A stretch of 64,000 nucleotides of DNA from JAGWRA01 sp963711505 (GTDB lineage: Bacteria > Acidobacteriota > Vicinamibacteria > Vicinamibacterales > CAVVIG01): the NCBI GenBank assembly GCA_963711505.1, contig CAVQEJ010000001.1, positions 558,001 to 622,000 of the forward strand, read 5' to 3'. The translations under genes and the position numbers were made by a program. Below, one piece after another: positions 30,501-39,808 of the stretch. The notes under the pieces are model-generated. The model made no database searches. It had not been told where the DNA came from and worked only from the letters and a program-made list of their open reading frames with translations. The first letter of the stretch is position 1. The number at the start of each line of letters is the position of its first letter.

Positions 30501-31151
30501 TTATTTGATCTTCTTCTGGAAGAGCACGGCGTACAGCCCGTCGCTCCAGTCGGGGATTTCCCGCGCGAGCTCCAGGCCGGCGTCGTGCATTTCGCGGATC
30601 AGGACGTCGATCGGCACGCCGTGGCCTCCGCGATCGGCGGGCACCCCGGCCGGTGGCGTGCCGCCGCGCGGACGGAAGTCGATGATCGCCAGCAGCCCGC
30701 CCGGCTGGAGCGCGCGATACAGGCTGGCATCCATGCCGGCCGGATCCGTGAAGTGGTGGTACACCTCGCGCATGAAGATCGCCTGGCAGCAGCCATCCGG
30801 CAGGTTCGTGCCGTGCGCGTCGCCCCGGACGACCTTCACGTTGCCCAGCCGGGCGCGCTCGACGGCGCGGCGGATCTCGGTAAGCCGCCCGGGATCGATC
30901 TCGGTCGAGTACACGGTCCCCTTCGGGCCGACGCGCCTGGCCATCTCCATCGTCATCTCGCCGTGTCCGGCTCCGATCTCCGCGATCGTCATGCCGGGCT
31001 GCAGGGCGAGGAGGTTGGCCAGCTGCGGCGCCTCACGCCGGACCTCGGCCGACGGCATCGGCGGCTGCGCCGCGAGAGGCGCCGGTAGCAGGGCGGCGAG
31101 CGCGAGCGCGGCCGCCAGGCGAAGACCGCGCCGCAGGGTCCGGACGGGCAT
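30501..31151 (-). CDS. Signal-peptide-bearing class I SAM methyltransferase
   Basis: 216 residues, ATG 31151 behind AAGGGAG. The first 28 residues are a clear export signal (MPVRTLRRGLRLAAALALAA, then LLPAPLAAQ). The rest is a Rossmann methyltransferase: motif I IAEIGAGHGEMTMEMA, acidic motif II VYSTEIDPGRL, motif III VVRGDAHG, and REVYHHFTDP. SAM is not known to be available outside the cytoplasm, so either the signal is an anchor with the domain staying inside or the protein has another function. Related exported methyltransferase-like proteins recur in Acidobacteriota. Downstream of the VOC gene on the same strand. Confidence 0.85.
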   Translation of the reverse strand: MPVRTLRRGLRLAAALALAALLPAPLAAQPPMPSAEVRREAPQLANLLALQPGMTIAEIGAGHGEMTMEMARRVGPKGTVYSTEIDPGRLTEIRRAVERARLGNVKVVRGDAHGTNLPDGCCQAIFMREVYHHFTDPAGMDASLYRALQPGGLLAIIDFRPRGGTPPAGVPADRGGHGVPIDVLIREMHDAGLELAREIPDWSDGLYAVLFQKKIK

Positions 31152-31239
31152 GGCAGAACTCCCTTCAGCAGGCAGGAGAGGACGTGGCCGGCACGCCGGA
31201 CGTCCGTTCCGTGGGGCGTCACGTGCGCGGGTGACGTGC

Positions 31240-31252
31240 GGGGCGGAGCCCC
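31240..31252 (-). terminator. GGGGCTCCGCCCC hairpin after the VOC gene
   Basis: Identical 13-base palindrome to 30486-30498. It directly abuts the stop codon (31253-31255) of the VOC-family gene. Confidence 0.5.
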
Positions 31253-32161
31253 CTAAGCGATGACGCCGAGCCGGACGCCGCCGAGCTCCATGTCGTCGAA
31301 CCAGGCGATCTGCTGATCGAACCACTGCTCGGGATCCTGGTTCATCTCGAACCGCTCGATCACGAGCTCGAGATCGTAGACGCCGATCAGGCAGGCCGCC
31401 GGCCCATCACCGAACCGGTGCAGCCGCGTCTCGAGCCACTCCCGATCTTCCTCGTCTTCGTAGCGCGCCTGCTTCGGGTCGGGGCGGGTGCGGAGCGGCG
31501 TGGCCAGCACGACCGGCGTCCCCGCGAAGCGCGCCAGCCGCGCGCCGAACGCCGCGTTGTCGACGATCTGGGGCGCCGGAAAGCCGTACACGCGCTGGTA
31601 GAGCGCGATCGCCTTTTCGAGGTTGCGCACACCGATCACCACGGTCTGGATGCCCATCAGGCGGTCGGCGCGCGGGCGTGCGCCCCGGTCCGCGCCGGCC
31701 GTGCCGCGGTACGGCGGCACGCGCAGCTCCCGCGGCGTCCGATCCTTGATCAGGAACGGCAGCAGCGTGCCGGGCTCGCCCTCCCCGACGGCCGCCATGT
31801 CCCACTCGGCGAGCGCGCCGTCGGGCCACCTGCGGCTCATGTGGAACGGCCCGTCGACCGGCACGCCCAGATCGGCAATCCGCTTGGCCTCGTCGGCGAC
31901 GTTCGGCACCTCGACCGCCCAGGCGCAGAGGCCGCCGTCGTTGAGGATGTGGCGGTGCCACAGGGGCGACAGCGCCCGCGGCTGACGCGTCGAGAGCAGT
32001 TCCAGGTACGACCCGTCGTCGAAGCCGAGATACGCCATGTGCGTGATCTCGTTGTCGTGGATTCCGCCGTACTCGGCTTTCAGGCCGATGGACGCGAACG
32101 CTTCCTTCATCGGCGTCAGCGCGGTTCCGGCCACCACGACGTGATCGACCTTCAGCTGCAT
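31253..32161 (-). CDS. VOC-superfamily (glyoxalase-like) protein
   Basis: 302 residues, cytosolic. It begins LKVDHVVVAGTAL and contains FDDGSYLELLS, the first VOC half with a His and a Glu in ligand positions. A second half starts at about residue 170 (TVVIGVRNLEKAIALYQRVY). The layout is that of glyoxalase-like domain proteins with two betaalphabetabetabeta modules forming a metal site. Substrate unknown. The start codon lacks a strong SD. Confidence 0.85.
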   Translation of the reverse strand: MQLKVDHVVVAGTALTPMKEAFASIGLKAEYGGIHDNEITHMAYLGFDDGSYLELLSTRQPRALSPLWHRHILNDGGLCAWAVEVPNVADEAKRIADLGVPVDGPFHMSRRWPDGALAEWDMAAVGEGEPGTLLPFLIKDRTPRELRVPPYRGTAGADRGARPRADRLMGIQTVVIGVRNLEKAIALYQRVYGFPAPQIVDNAAFGARLARFAGTPVVLATPLRTRPDPKQARYEDEEDREWLETRLHRFGDGPAACLIGVYDLELVIERFEMNQDPEQWFDQQIAWFDDMELGGVRLGVIA

Positions 32162-32346
32162 GGATTAGAGCGTTTCGTGAGCGGGGACGCCGTGTCAAGT
32201 CCGGGCAGCGGGCGGCGTCGCCCGGCTCCGGGGACAGACTTCGAGCCGGCGGGTGAGCCGGCCCGTTCCTCTCCAGAAATCGTCGGTTTCCCCGGGAACT
32301 TGACCCGCCGGACCGGCGTGGCTGCACGGTTCGTGAAACCGGGGCG

Positions 32347-32366
32347 GGCGGGGCGGCCGCCCCGCC
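32347..32366 (-). terminator. Perfect 20-base palindrome after the DUF3014 gene
   Basis: GGCGGGGCGGCCGCCCCGCC is its own reverse complement and abuts the DUF3014 stop codon. It can form a loop-less cruciform or a short hairpin on the transcript. Confidence 0.5.
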
Positions 32367-33236
32367 TCAGGGCCGGACGACGACCGGTGTCGGGAGGCTG
32401 CCGTCGGCGAACCCCACGGCCACGGCCAGCTGCCGGAGCTTGCCCTGGATCAGCCGCATGTTGCGGGGGCCCATGCGCAGCAGCTGCTTCTGCGCGGGGA
32501 TGAGCCCTTCGAGGTCGGGGTTCGCGAACTGGTAGTTCACGGACCGCTGCGCCAGGGGCACCGGCCCCTCGAGCACCGGCGCGGCCAGCAGGTTGTCGAT
32601 CGCCTTGTGGAGCGCGGCGTCGAAGTCACCGTCGGGATGGCCGAGATCGCGGTAGGCGACGACGATGAGCGGCTTGAGCCGCGCGTAGGTCGCGGCGCTG
32701 CCGGCCGTGTCGAGCGACGCGATTGCGCCGGCGAGTCCATCGAAGCGATGGTAGCTCCGCTCGTCGATCCGCAGGGCGGCATCACCGCCCGCCGTCTGGA
32801 ACGTCGCTTTGGGCGCGAACAGCCGCAGGCGCGCGGTCGGGACCTTCCCGTCGGCGATGTTGTCGACCATCACCGCGAAGCCGCGGATGAGATCCTTCGT
32901 CGCGAGCCAGCTCGCCAGCTCCGGATGCGACGAGAGGCCGCGCGCCAGGCTCCGCACCGTGTCGTCGCTCTGATCGAGCGGCGGCAGGCCGACGTCCTCG
33001 GGGTTCACCGTGACGGGCGCCGCCGGCTTCGCGGCGGCCGGCTGGTGCGCGACGGTCGGCGCCGGCGGCGGCACGACGATGCGCCGTTCGCGGAAGAAGA
33101 AGATGTAGACGAAGATTGCGGCGACGGAGACGAGGAAGATCGTGACCAGCCACGGCGCGCGGCTCGAGCCGGACGGCCCCTTGTCGAGAGAGGTCTCGGA
33201 GGATCCGGTGGAGCGGAAATCGTCGAAGTCGTTCAT
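32367..33236 (-). CDS. DUF3014 membrane-anchored protein
   Basis: 289 residues. The short cytosolic N-terminus is followed by one membrane helix (about 29-48, LVTIFLVSVAAIFVYIFFF), a Pro/Ala-rich stalk and a helical periplasmic domain. Diagnostic stretches are LPPLDQSDDTVRSLARGLS and LATKDLIRGFAVMVDNIADG, and the C-terminal GPRNMRLIQGKLRQLA, which match DUF3014. Function unknown. A possible -10 (TAGAAT, minus strand 33277-33272) lies upstream. Confidence 0.85.
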   Translation of the reverse strand: MNDFDDFRSTGSSETSLDKGPSGSSRAPWLVTIFLVSVAAIFVYIFFFRERRIVVPPPAPTVAHQPAAAKPAAPVTVNPEDVGLPPLDQSDDTVRSLARGLSSHPELASWLATKDLIRGFAVMVDNIADGKVPTARLRLFAPKATFQTAGGDAALRIDERSYHRFDGLAGAIASLDTAGSAATYARLKPLIVVAYRDLGHPDGDFDAALHKAIDNLLAAPVLEGPVPLAQRSVNYQFANPDLEGLIPAQKQLLRMGPRNMRLIQGKLRQLAVAVGFADGSLPTPVVVRP

Positions 33237-33409
33237 GCCTGTCTGTCCCGGGGTGCGCCGTGCGCGCCCCTATTCTAGACCCCGTATGAGTGGCGATGCG
33301 AGCCGATTACGCGGCTGAGCTAGCAAGAAAATGGCGGGGGAGAGGTATGCGCGCCGCGCGACGTCACCATGCGCCGGGCGCATGGACAACGCGGCGCGTG
33401 CGTTGCGTG

Positions 33410-34078
33410 TCAGCGCGCGGAGCGCTGGCTGTCGAGCCAGTAGACGACGAGGCTCAGGCCGGCGGTCTGCATGATCCAGCCGATGGCCAGCGCCGACGGC
33501 GGCGGGGCGGCGACCATCATCGCCTGCCCGCCGAGCATCATGACCGTGATGGCGCCCGCGAACAGCGGCATGCCGTACCGCGCGATCGGCGTGCGCGCCG
33601 TGCCGGTGCCCGAATACAGCACCAGGCCGACGACGACGATCGCCGCCTCGACGGCCAGCGCGACCGGCATGTGGTTCCAGAGTCCCAGGCCGAGCTTCGC
33701 CGACGAGGGGCCCGCGACCGGCAGCTCCGGCACGTGGACGATCACATCGAGCAGGAAGTGGGAGAAGACCGCCGCGCCGATCGTGAAGGCGGCCAGCCGG
33801 CGGGCGGGCGCCGATCCGCGCGTCACGGCCAGGGCGACCAGTCCGGCCGCCACCGACCAGCCGAGGCTGGCGAGCAGGCCGTGCGACCAGGGAAACGAAT
33901 ACAGCAGGTAGTGGCGCGCCGGCAGGTCCGCGGGCACGTGGACCTGCTCGACGTGCAGCAGCACGAAGATGCCGAGCAGGAAGTCCAGCAGGTAGGCGGC
34001 GAACACCAGCCAGCCGGCGTTCAGCCGCTGGTCGACGCGCTTCAGCGCGAGTCCGACGCCGAGATGTCCGGGACCCAT
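33410..34078 (-). CDS. Integral membrane protein, metal-dependent-hydrolase-like (YdjM-related)
   Basis: 222 residues with about six membrane helices. The N-terminal MGPGHLGVGLALKRVDQRLN and histidines near helix ends (YSFPWSHGLLASLG, AAVFSHFLLDVIVHVPELP) fit the DUF457/YdjM-like group of membrane hydrolase relatives. Function unknown. The start codon has no SD; a perfect -10 lies so close upstream that the message is nearly leaderless. Confidence 0.7.
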   Translation of the reverse strand: MGPGHLGVGLALKRVDQRLNAGWLVFAAYLLDFLLGIFVLLHVEQVHVPADLPARHYLLYSFPWSHGLLASLGWSVAAGLVALAVTRGSAPARRLAAFTIGAAVFSHFLLDVIVHVPELPVAGPSSAKLGLGLWNHMPVALAVEAAIVVVGLVLYSGTGTARTPIARYGMPLFAGAITVMMLGGQAMMVAAPPPSALAIGWIMQTAGLSLVVYWLDSQRSAR

Positions 34079-34086
34079 CGCCCGTC

Positions 34087-34092
34087 ATTATA
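34087..34092 (-). promoter_or_regulatory. Perfect -10 TATAAT two bases from a leaderless start
   Basis: TATAAT on the minus strand (34092 to 34087) predicts transcription start near 34080, two bases before the ATG at 34078. Same arrangement as at 18122. Confidence 0.5.
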
Positions 34093-34117
34093 GACGGCAT
34101 GGACGGCGGACCGCCGC

Positions 34118-34474
34118 TCAGGCGGGCGTCCGGCTGACGCTGAACAGCTGGAAGAGCGACACGACGACGATCGCTCCGCCGGCGAAGAGATCGTTGATGG
34201 TCGCGGTTCTCGAGAAGTGCCATGCCTGGTACAGCCGTGGATCGAACATCACCCAGAAGCCGAAGACGACCATCAGCCAGTCGATGACCTTCGGCACCGG
34301 CGCGTTCAGGAGCGCCAGCGCCGAGAAGCCGAAGATCAGCATCGCCAGCACGGCGTTCTCCGGTACGGCCGGATCGGTGCCCACCCCGCCGAGGAGCGAC
34401 CCGTAGCCGAGCACCGACGGCGCCCAGAACAGCCATAGACCGAAGATCAGTGTCACGAGACTCAGTCTCCGCAT
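34118..34474 (-). CDS. SPW-repeat-like four-helix membrane protein
   Basis: 118 residues behind a strong SD (AAGGAGGAG). Four membrane helices; two copies of the LFGLWLFWAPSVLG / VFGFWVMFDPRLY motif, i.e. the W-x-[FL]-x-x-P turn of SPW-type proteins. Function unknown. It follows the DNA glycosylase gene on the same strand but is separated from it by 210 bases. Confidence 0.7.
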   Translation of the reverse strand: MRRLSLVTLIFGLWLFWAPSVLGYGSLLGGVGTDPAVPENAVLAMLIFGFSALALLNAPVPKVIDWLMVVFGFWVMFDPRLYQAWHFSRTATINDLFAGGAIVVVSLFQLFSVSRTPA

Positions 34475-34684
34475 GTCGGGCTCCTCCTTTTCTCATTGCT
34501 CGGGTGGTGCAAGTCCGGTACCCGCGCGGGATTCCACAACCTCTGCCGTGACGAATGTCGACTGGCACGGCTGAAATGGGGAATGACGCGACGCGGCAGG
34601 GTCCGCCCGGCGTCTACGGGCGGGCGCCGCCAGCGATCGACTGCATGAAGTTGAGACAGCGCGGCCGGTACGGCCGAGCTGGCG

Positions 34685-35272
34685 TCAGCGGCCGGTGCGA
34701 CGGCGGCCGCCGCCGAGCGGCCGGTAGCGGAAGCAGCCGACCAGGTGGTCGTTGACCATCCCGGTCGCCTGCATGAACGCATGACAGATCGTCGAGCCGA
34801 CGAAGCGGAAGCCACGCCGCCGCAGGTCGCGGCTCAGGGCGTCCGATTCCGGCGTGCGCGCCGGCACGTCGCGAAGCGTCCGCCGTGCGTTGACGATCGG
34901 GTGGCCGCCGACGAACGGCCAGAGATAGGCGTCGAACGATCCGAACTCCCGTTGCACGTCGAGGAAGGCGCGCGCGTTGGTCACCGTCGACGCGATCTTC
35001 AGGCGATTGCGCACGATGCCCGCGTCGCCGAGCAGGCGGGCGATCCGCGCCTCGTCGTAGCGCGCGATCCGCGCGGGGTCGAAGCGGCTGAACGCCCGGC
35101 GGTAGTGGTCGCGCTTGCGGAGGATCGTGATCCAGCTGAGGCCGGCCTGCGCCCCTTCGAGGACGAGCATCTCGAACAGGTGGCGGTCGTCGTGCGACGG
35201 CACGCCCCACTCGGTGTCGTGATACGCGATGTACAGCGGATCGGTGCCGGCCCAGGGGCAACGGGTCTTCAT
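34685..35272 (-). CDS. tag: DNA-3-methyladenine glycosylase I
   Basis: 195 residues, ATG 35272. It removes 3-methyladenine from alkylated DNA. The family marks are all present: the N-terminal zinc ligands Cys5 in RCPWAGTD and His in YHDTEWGVP, the catalytic-site region LVLEGAQAGLSWITILRKR, and the C-terminal zinc ligands in ICHAFMQATGMVNDHLVGC. The length is normal. A 6-bp hairpin CGGCCG-GTA-CGGCCG (34662-34676) follows the stop and may terminate transcription. Confidence 0.95.
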   Translation of the reverse strand: MKTRCPWAGTDPLYIAYHDTEWGVPSHDDRHLFEMLVLEGAQAGLSWITILRKRDHYRRAFSRFDPARIARYDEARIARLLGDAGIVRNRLKIASTVTNARAFLDVQREFGSFDAYLWPFVGGHPIVNARRTLRDVPARTPESDALSRDLRRRGFRFVGSTICHAFMQATGMVNDHLVGCFRYRPLGGGRRRTGR

Positions 35273-35324
35273 GACGCGACGATAGCCGAGCGGCGGGCCG
35301 GCGTCCAGCCGCCGGGGCGCTTCA

Positions 35325-35508
35325 GGCGCCCGCGATGACGATGTCGGCGGGCGGCGGGACCGAACCCGGTGCGAAGACCTCGTGCAGTCGCCGGTGGCGG
35401 AACGTGAAGACCTCGCGGCGCTCGTTCCAGGTTCATCGCGTCGGCGAAGAACGCGAACACCTCGTCGAGCGGGCGACGGACGCGGGTGCGGGCGGTCAAC
35501 CGGAACAT
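35325..35508 (-). pseudogene. SRPBCC-family gene with its middle missing
   Basis: The start ATG overlaps the stop of the upstream SDR gene (ATGA), a coupled arrangement typical of this pair. The first 28 codons give MFRLTARTRVRRPLDEVFAF and FADAMNLE, the normal beginning of the SRPBCC proteins next to DUF2867 genes. The frame then breaks near 35425 and continues as RREVFTFRHRRLHEVFAPGS to a stop at 35325, which looks like the normal C-terminus. About 90 central residues are absent. Either a real internal deletion made a pseudogene or reads were collapsed during assembly. Confidence 0.65.
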
Positions 35509-36951
35509 CAGGCCGGCCTCCGGGGCGGGACCGCCTCACGCTCCATCCCTGACGGGGCGTCGACGGCGCGTGCCGCAATCCGGGCGAGCATGCCGCGGAA
35601 GATGAGGACGTGCAGCGGGTAGAGCGCGTACCAGTAGAGACGGCCCGACAGTCCTCGCGGATCGAAGATGGCGGTCTGGCTCAACTCCGACCGTCGGCCG
35701 CCGTCCCGGGCCGCCACGTCGAACTCGAGCCACGCGCGCCCCGGCACCTTCATCTCCGCGGCGAGTCGCAGCCGCCGGCCCGGCTCGAACACCTCGACCC
35801 GCCAGAAGTCGAGCGGGTCGCCCGGACGCAGGACCTCGCCCATCGGCCGGCCGCGGCGCATGCCGACGCCGCCGATCAATCCGTCGAGCCAGCCGCGGAT
35901 CCGCCAGAGACCGTCCAGGTAGGTACCAGCCCTCGCGCCCGCCGATGCGCGCCACGGGTCGGAAGGTCGCCGCCGGCGGCGCGTCGACGAGGATGCTGCG
36001 CCGGTCGACGATGCGGCGGGCGGAACGGGCCGGCGGCTGCGCCTCTGCCGCCAGCGCCGCGCGCACGGCGGCGGGCAGCGAGCCCGGCCGGATCGCGAAG
36101 TCGCGGGTGGCCGCCCTGTCGCGGACGACCGTGGGGTTGCGCAGACTGTCGATGAGCCGCCGCCCGACCCGGGCGTGCGCGGGTGTCACCAGGCGCAGCC
36201 ACAGGCTCGACAGCCGGGGCGTCAGGAACGGCACCGCGACGAACAGCCGCCAGAGCCCCCGCTGCTGCACGTACTCCTTCATGATGTCGCCGTAGGAGAC
36301 GACGTCGGGGCCGCCGATCTCGTAGACGATCGATGGCCCCGCCGGCAGCGTCCGGGCAGCCGCCAGATACGCCAGCAGGTCCGCAATGGCGATCGGTTGT
36401 GTCGTCGTCGACACCCACTTCGGCCACAGCATGACCGGCAGGCGGTCGACCAGCGATCGCACCAGCTCGAACGAGAAGCTGCCGTCGCCGATGACAATCG
36501 AGGATCGGAACTCGACGACCTGCACGCCGGCGCGGCGCAGCAGCGCACCGGTCTCCTGCCGGCTGCGCAGATGCGCGGACAGGTCGCTCGTTTCGTCGCC
36601 GAGACCGCCCAGGTAGATGATGCGCGAAACGCCGGCCGCGGCCGCGGCCGCACCGAAGTTGGTGGCGGCCCGGCGATCCATCTCGCTGAAGTCGCCAGGC
36701 GCGCCCATCGAGTGCACCAGGTAGTACGCGGTCTCGACGCCGGACAGCGCCAGGCGCAGGCTGGCGGGATCGAGCACGTCGCCCTGGACGACCTCGGCGT
36801 CGAGGGGGGCGGCGAGCGCGTCGGGATGGCGCACCAGGCAGCGCAGCCGCACGCCCTGCGCCTGCAGGATCGGCAGCAGGCGGCCGCCGATGTAGCCCGA
36901 GACGCCGGTCAGGAGTACCAGGCCGCCGGACGGCTGGTGCGATGCAGACAT
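35508..36951 (-). CDS. NAD(P)-binding SDR with C-terminal DUF2867 domain (one frameshift)
   Basis: About 481 residues, ATG 36951 behind GAGGT. Residues 1-290 are an atypical short-chain-reductase Rossmann domain: VLLTGVSGYIGGRLLPIL, then YYLVHSMG and IIYLGGLGDE. The C-terminal third is DUF2867, an SRPBCC-like domain (GEVLRPGDPLDFWRVEVFEP, YPLHVLIFRGMLARI). The frame changes once near 35918. In other bacteria this fusion lies in small light- or oxidative-stress-inducible operons with an SRPBCC gene, as here. Substrate unknown. The promoter region is AT-rich with repeated TACA-type sites. Confidence 0.85.
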
Positions 36952-37305
36952 GACAGACCTCGTTGCGGGCGCGATGCCCGGTGACCCTGCGCGCCGGGCC
37001 ACGCGGCCCAGGGTGCTGTATTAACTGTAGTTCATGCAAATTTAACTTGTATGACAATCGCTCCTTCTTCCGCATCTCCTTTTCCTGACAGGTAAATCGG
37101 GGCCAGATGTGTTTCCTGTCGTTCACCTCTGCATGGCGGGGGCCCGGGCGGTCGGGCGAGGCGGGAACGCGAGGGGCCGGTCCGGCGGTCGCGCCGGGAC
37201 GCCCCGGGGCGGTGCAGGCGGTATACTTTCTGACGTCATTTGCCCGCCGGCGCAGTCATCCGGGCCAGCGGGGCCATCATTCCGCCGCGTGAGAGCATTT
37301 CCACG
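36952..37305. other. Divergent regulatory region between the SDR and E1 genes
   Basis: 354 bases. The first half has the only markedly AT-rich stretch in this part (about 37018-37060), with the direct repeat annotated separately. The second half holds a TATACT (37222-37227) that could serve the E1 gene with a leader of about 72 bases. No gene seen. Confidence 0.5.
37021..37057 (-). promoter_or_regulatory. Direct repeat TTAACTGTA / TTAACTTGTA, possible operator for the SDR operon
   Basis: TTAACTGTA (37021-37029) and TTAACTTGTA (37042-37051) are 21 bases apart, two DNA turns. On the minus strand they read TACAGTTAA and TACAAGTTAA. A TTGTCA (37057-37052, minus) could be a -35. MerR-type light regulators (LitR/CarH) bind TACA-containing direct repeats, and related SDR/SRPBCC pairs occur in such regulons. 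The assignment is tentative. Confidence 0.35.
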
Positions 37306-39797
37306 ATGTCCAAGACAGTTGAATCCGCATCACTGACCGGGCTGACGGGCCGCTTCGGCGCGTTCGTCGCCGAGCGCTATCCCTTCGCCGTGACCGAGGC
37401 CCTCGAAGCGTTCGACGCCGCGAGCGGCCGGGCCCGCCAGAAGGGGGCGGACGAGGCGGCGATCGATGCGCTGCGGCCGCTGCTGCGCAAGGAGCTCACG
37501 TCGCGCCTCTCGAAAGCGGCGCCGGCCGGGCTGGCCGAGACGACGCCGGGCGTGACGGCGAAGGCGCGGCTGGCGGCGGCGCGCGACGAGCTCGTCGAGG
37601 CCTGCGACGGCTTCCTGCGCCGCGCGTCGATTACGGCGTCGCTGACGCCCGACGAGCGCCGCGAAATCCTGCGTGGCATGGTGCTGACGCGCGCCACCGA
37701 CAGCCAGCTGAAGGCGTTCTTCTCGGGCGGCGAGGTCCGGTACGAGGGGATTTCGTTCCAGGGCAAGGGCTTCCGGTCGCTCGGCCAGGAGGCGATTTAC
37801 GCCGGCGGCATCCGCCTGCGCCGCGGCCCCGAGGTACCGCGGCGCCGACGGCTCCTGGCAGGGCGACGTCATCGCGCCGGTCATCCGCGACATCGGCATC
37901 GCGCTGGCCATGCGGCCCGAGCCGGAGAGCGTCCGCATGGTGCTGTCGGCGCAGATGGGGAAGGCGGGGCCGCCGCTCGACGGCCGCGACCTGCACGTCG
38001 GCGACTTCGCGTGGGGCATCCTGCCGGCGGCGGCGCCGCTCGCGATCGGCACGGTCACGATGGCGGGCATGGCGATGGGCTTCGGCCTCGACGGCTCGGG
38101 CCGCGTGGCCTTCTCGTTCATCGGCGAGGGCGGATCGTCGCTCGGCGAATGGCACGAGGCGATCAACCTCTGCGCGGCGCGCCGGCTGCCGGCGGTCTTC
38201 TGCCTGCAGAACAACCAGACGGCGCTGTCGACGCCGGTGCCGGATCAGTCGGCCGTGCGCGTGTTCGCCGACAAGGCGATCGGCTACGGCATTCCGGGCA
38301 TCACGATCGACGGCACCGATCCCGACGCGGTGGCGGCGGCGTTCACCTGGGCGGCCGAGCGGGCGCGCGCCGGCCTCGGGCCGACCCTGATCGAGCTCAT
38401 CGCGATGCGGATGTGCGGCCACGCGCACCACGACGACATGCTGTACCTGGGCCACGACCCGAAGCCGTCGTGGGAGTATCCGCCGCTCACCGAGCAGGGG
38501 TACGCGAACCGCGAGCTGTACGAGTTCTGGCGGCAGCGCGATCCGATTCCGACCTATGCGGCCCGGCTCGAGGCCGAGGGGATCATCGCGAAGGGCGATC
38601 TCGACGAGATGAAGGCGGAGGCCGACCGGATCGTCGGCCGAGCAGGCGCGCGCCGTGATCGAGGCGCCGTGGCCCGAGCCGGCCTCGGCCGCGGTCGGCG
38701 TCTTCGCGAACGAGCCGCCGCGCTACCGGGTCGAGGTGCTCGAGCCGGCGCGGCGCGTCGGGCCGGCGCTCGGCACGCCGCTGCCGCCGCTGGAGCCCGG
38801 ACCGCCGTTCGACCCGAAGGGGAGCACGCTCCTCGACGCCGTGATGCGCGGCGTCGGTGACGCGCTGCGGGCGGATCCGCGTGTGTTCGTCTACGGCGAG
38901 GACGTCGGCGGAAAGTACGGCAACGCGTTCCTGCTGCTGCGGCCGCTGCTGAAGGAGTTCGGCGACCGCCTCCTGAATTCGACGCTCGCCGAGGGCGGCG
39001 TGCTCGGCGTCTGCGTCGGGGCGGCGCTGGCCGGCCGGCGGCCGATCGGCGAGATGCAGTTCAACGACTTCGTCGCGACGGGCTTCAATCAGCTGGTCAA
39101 CAACGCCGCGAAGATCCGCTACCGCTGGGGCGGCAGCGTGCCGATGGTGGTGCGCATGCCGTGGGGCGGCCTGCGGCACGCCGGGCCGTACCACAGCCAG
39201 AACACGGAGCCCTGGTTCTACCGGACGCCGGGGCTGAAGATCGTGGTGCCGTCGACGCCGTACGACGCCCGCGCGCTGATGGCATCGGCCGTGGCTGATC
39301 CGGATCCGGTCCTCTATTACGAGCACATCACGCTCTACCGCGAGCCGCGGATCAAGCAGGTGCTGACCGAGGCGCCGCCCGAGCCGCTGCCCATCGGCAA
39401 GGCGGCGCTGCGCCGCGCGGGCGACGATCTGGCGATCATCTCCTACGGCGCGTACGTGCACGTGGCGATGCGGGCCGCCGCGACGCTCGCGGCCGACGGC
39501 ATCGAGGCGAGCGTGCTCGACCTGCGCTCGCTCGTGCCCCTCGACAAGGAGGCGGTGCTCGCCGTCGTCCGGCACTGCAACAAGGTGCTGATCGTCCACG
39601 AGGACTCGCGGACGGGCGGCATCGGCGAGAGCCTGGCGGCGATTATCCAGGAGGAGGCGTTCGAGTCGCTCGACGCGCCGATCCGGATCATCGGCGGCCT
39701 GGACACGCCCGTGCCCTACTCGCCGCCGCTCGAGGAGTTCTTCCTGCCGCACGAGGCGGACGTCGAGCGGGCGGCGCGGCTGCTGGTGCAGTACTGA
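37306..39797 (+). CDS. Fused alpha-beta E1 component of a 2-oxoacid dehydrogenase (two frameshifts)
   Basis: About 830 residues from ATG 37306. It is a thiamine-diphosphate enzyme that decarboxylates a 2-oxoacid, probably branched-chain, and passes the acyl group to a lipoyl E2. The alpha half contains the TPP motif region FIGEGGSSLGEWHEAINLC and QNNQTALSTPV. The beta half contains FVYGEDVGGKYGNAF, LNSTLAEGGVLGVCVGAA, MPWGGLRHAGPYHSQ and VLIVHEDSRTGGIGE. In most bacteria these are two proteins. The frame changes near 37835 and 38645; the second lies at the alpha-beta junction, but the linker (EAPWPEPASAAVGVFANEPP) has no start signal, so fusion is likely real. No E2 or E3 gene is nearby. Confidence 0.85.
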
Positions 39798-39808
39798 CGG
39801 TGAGCGGC

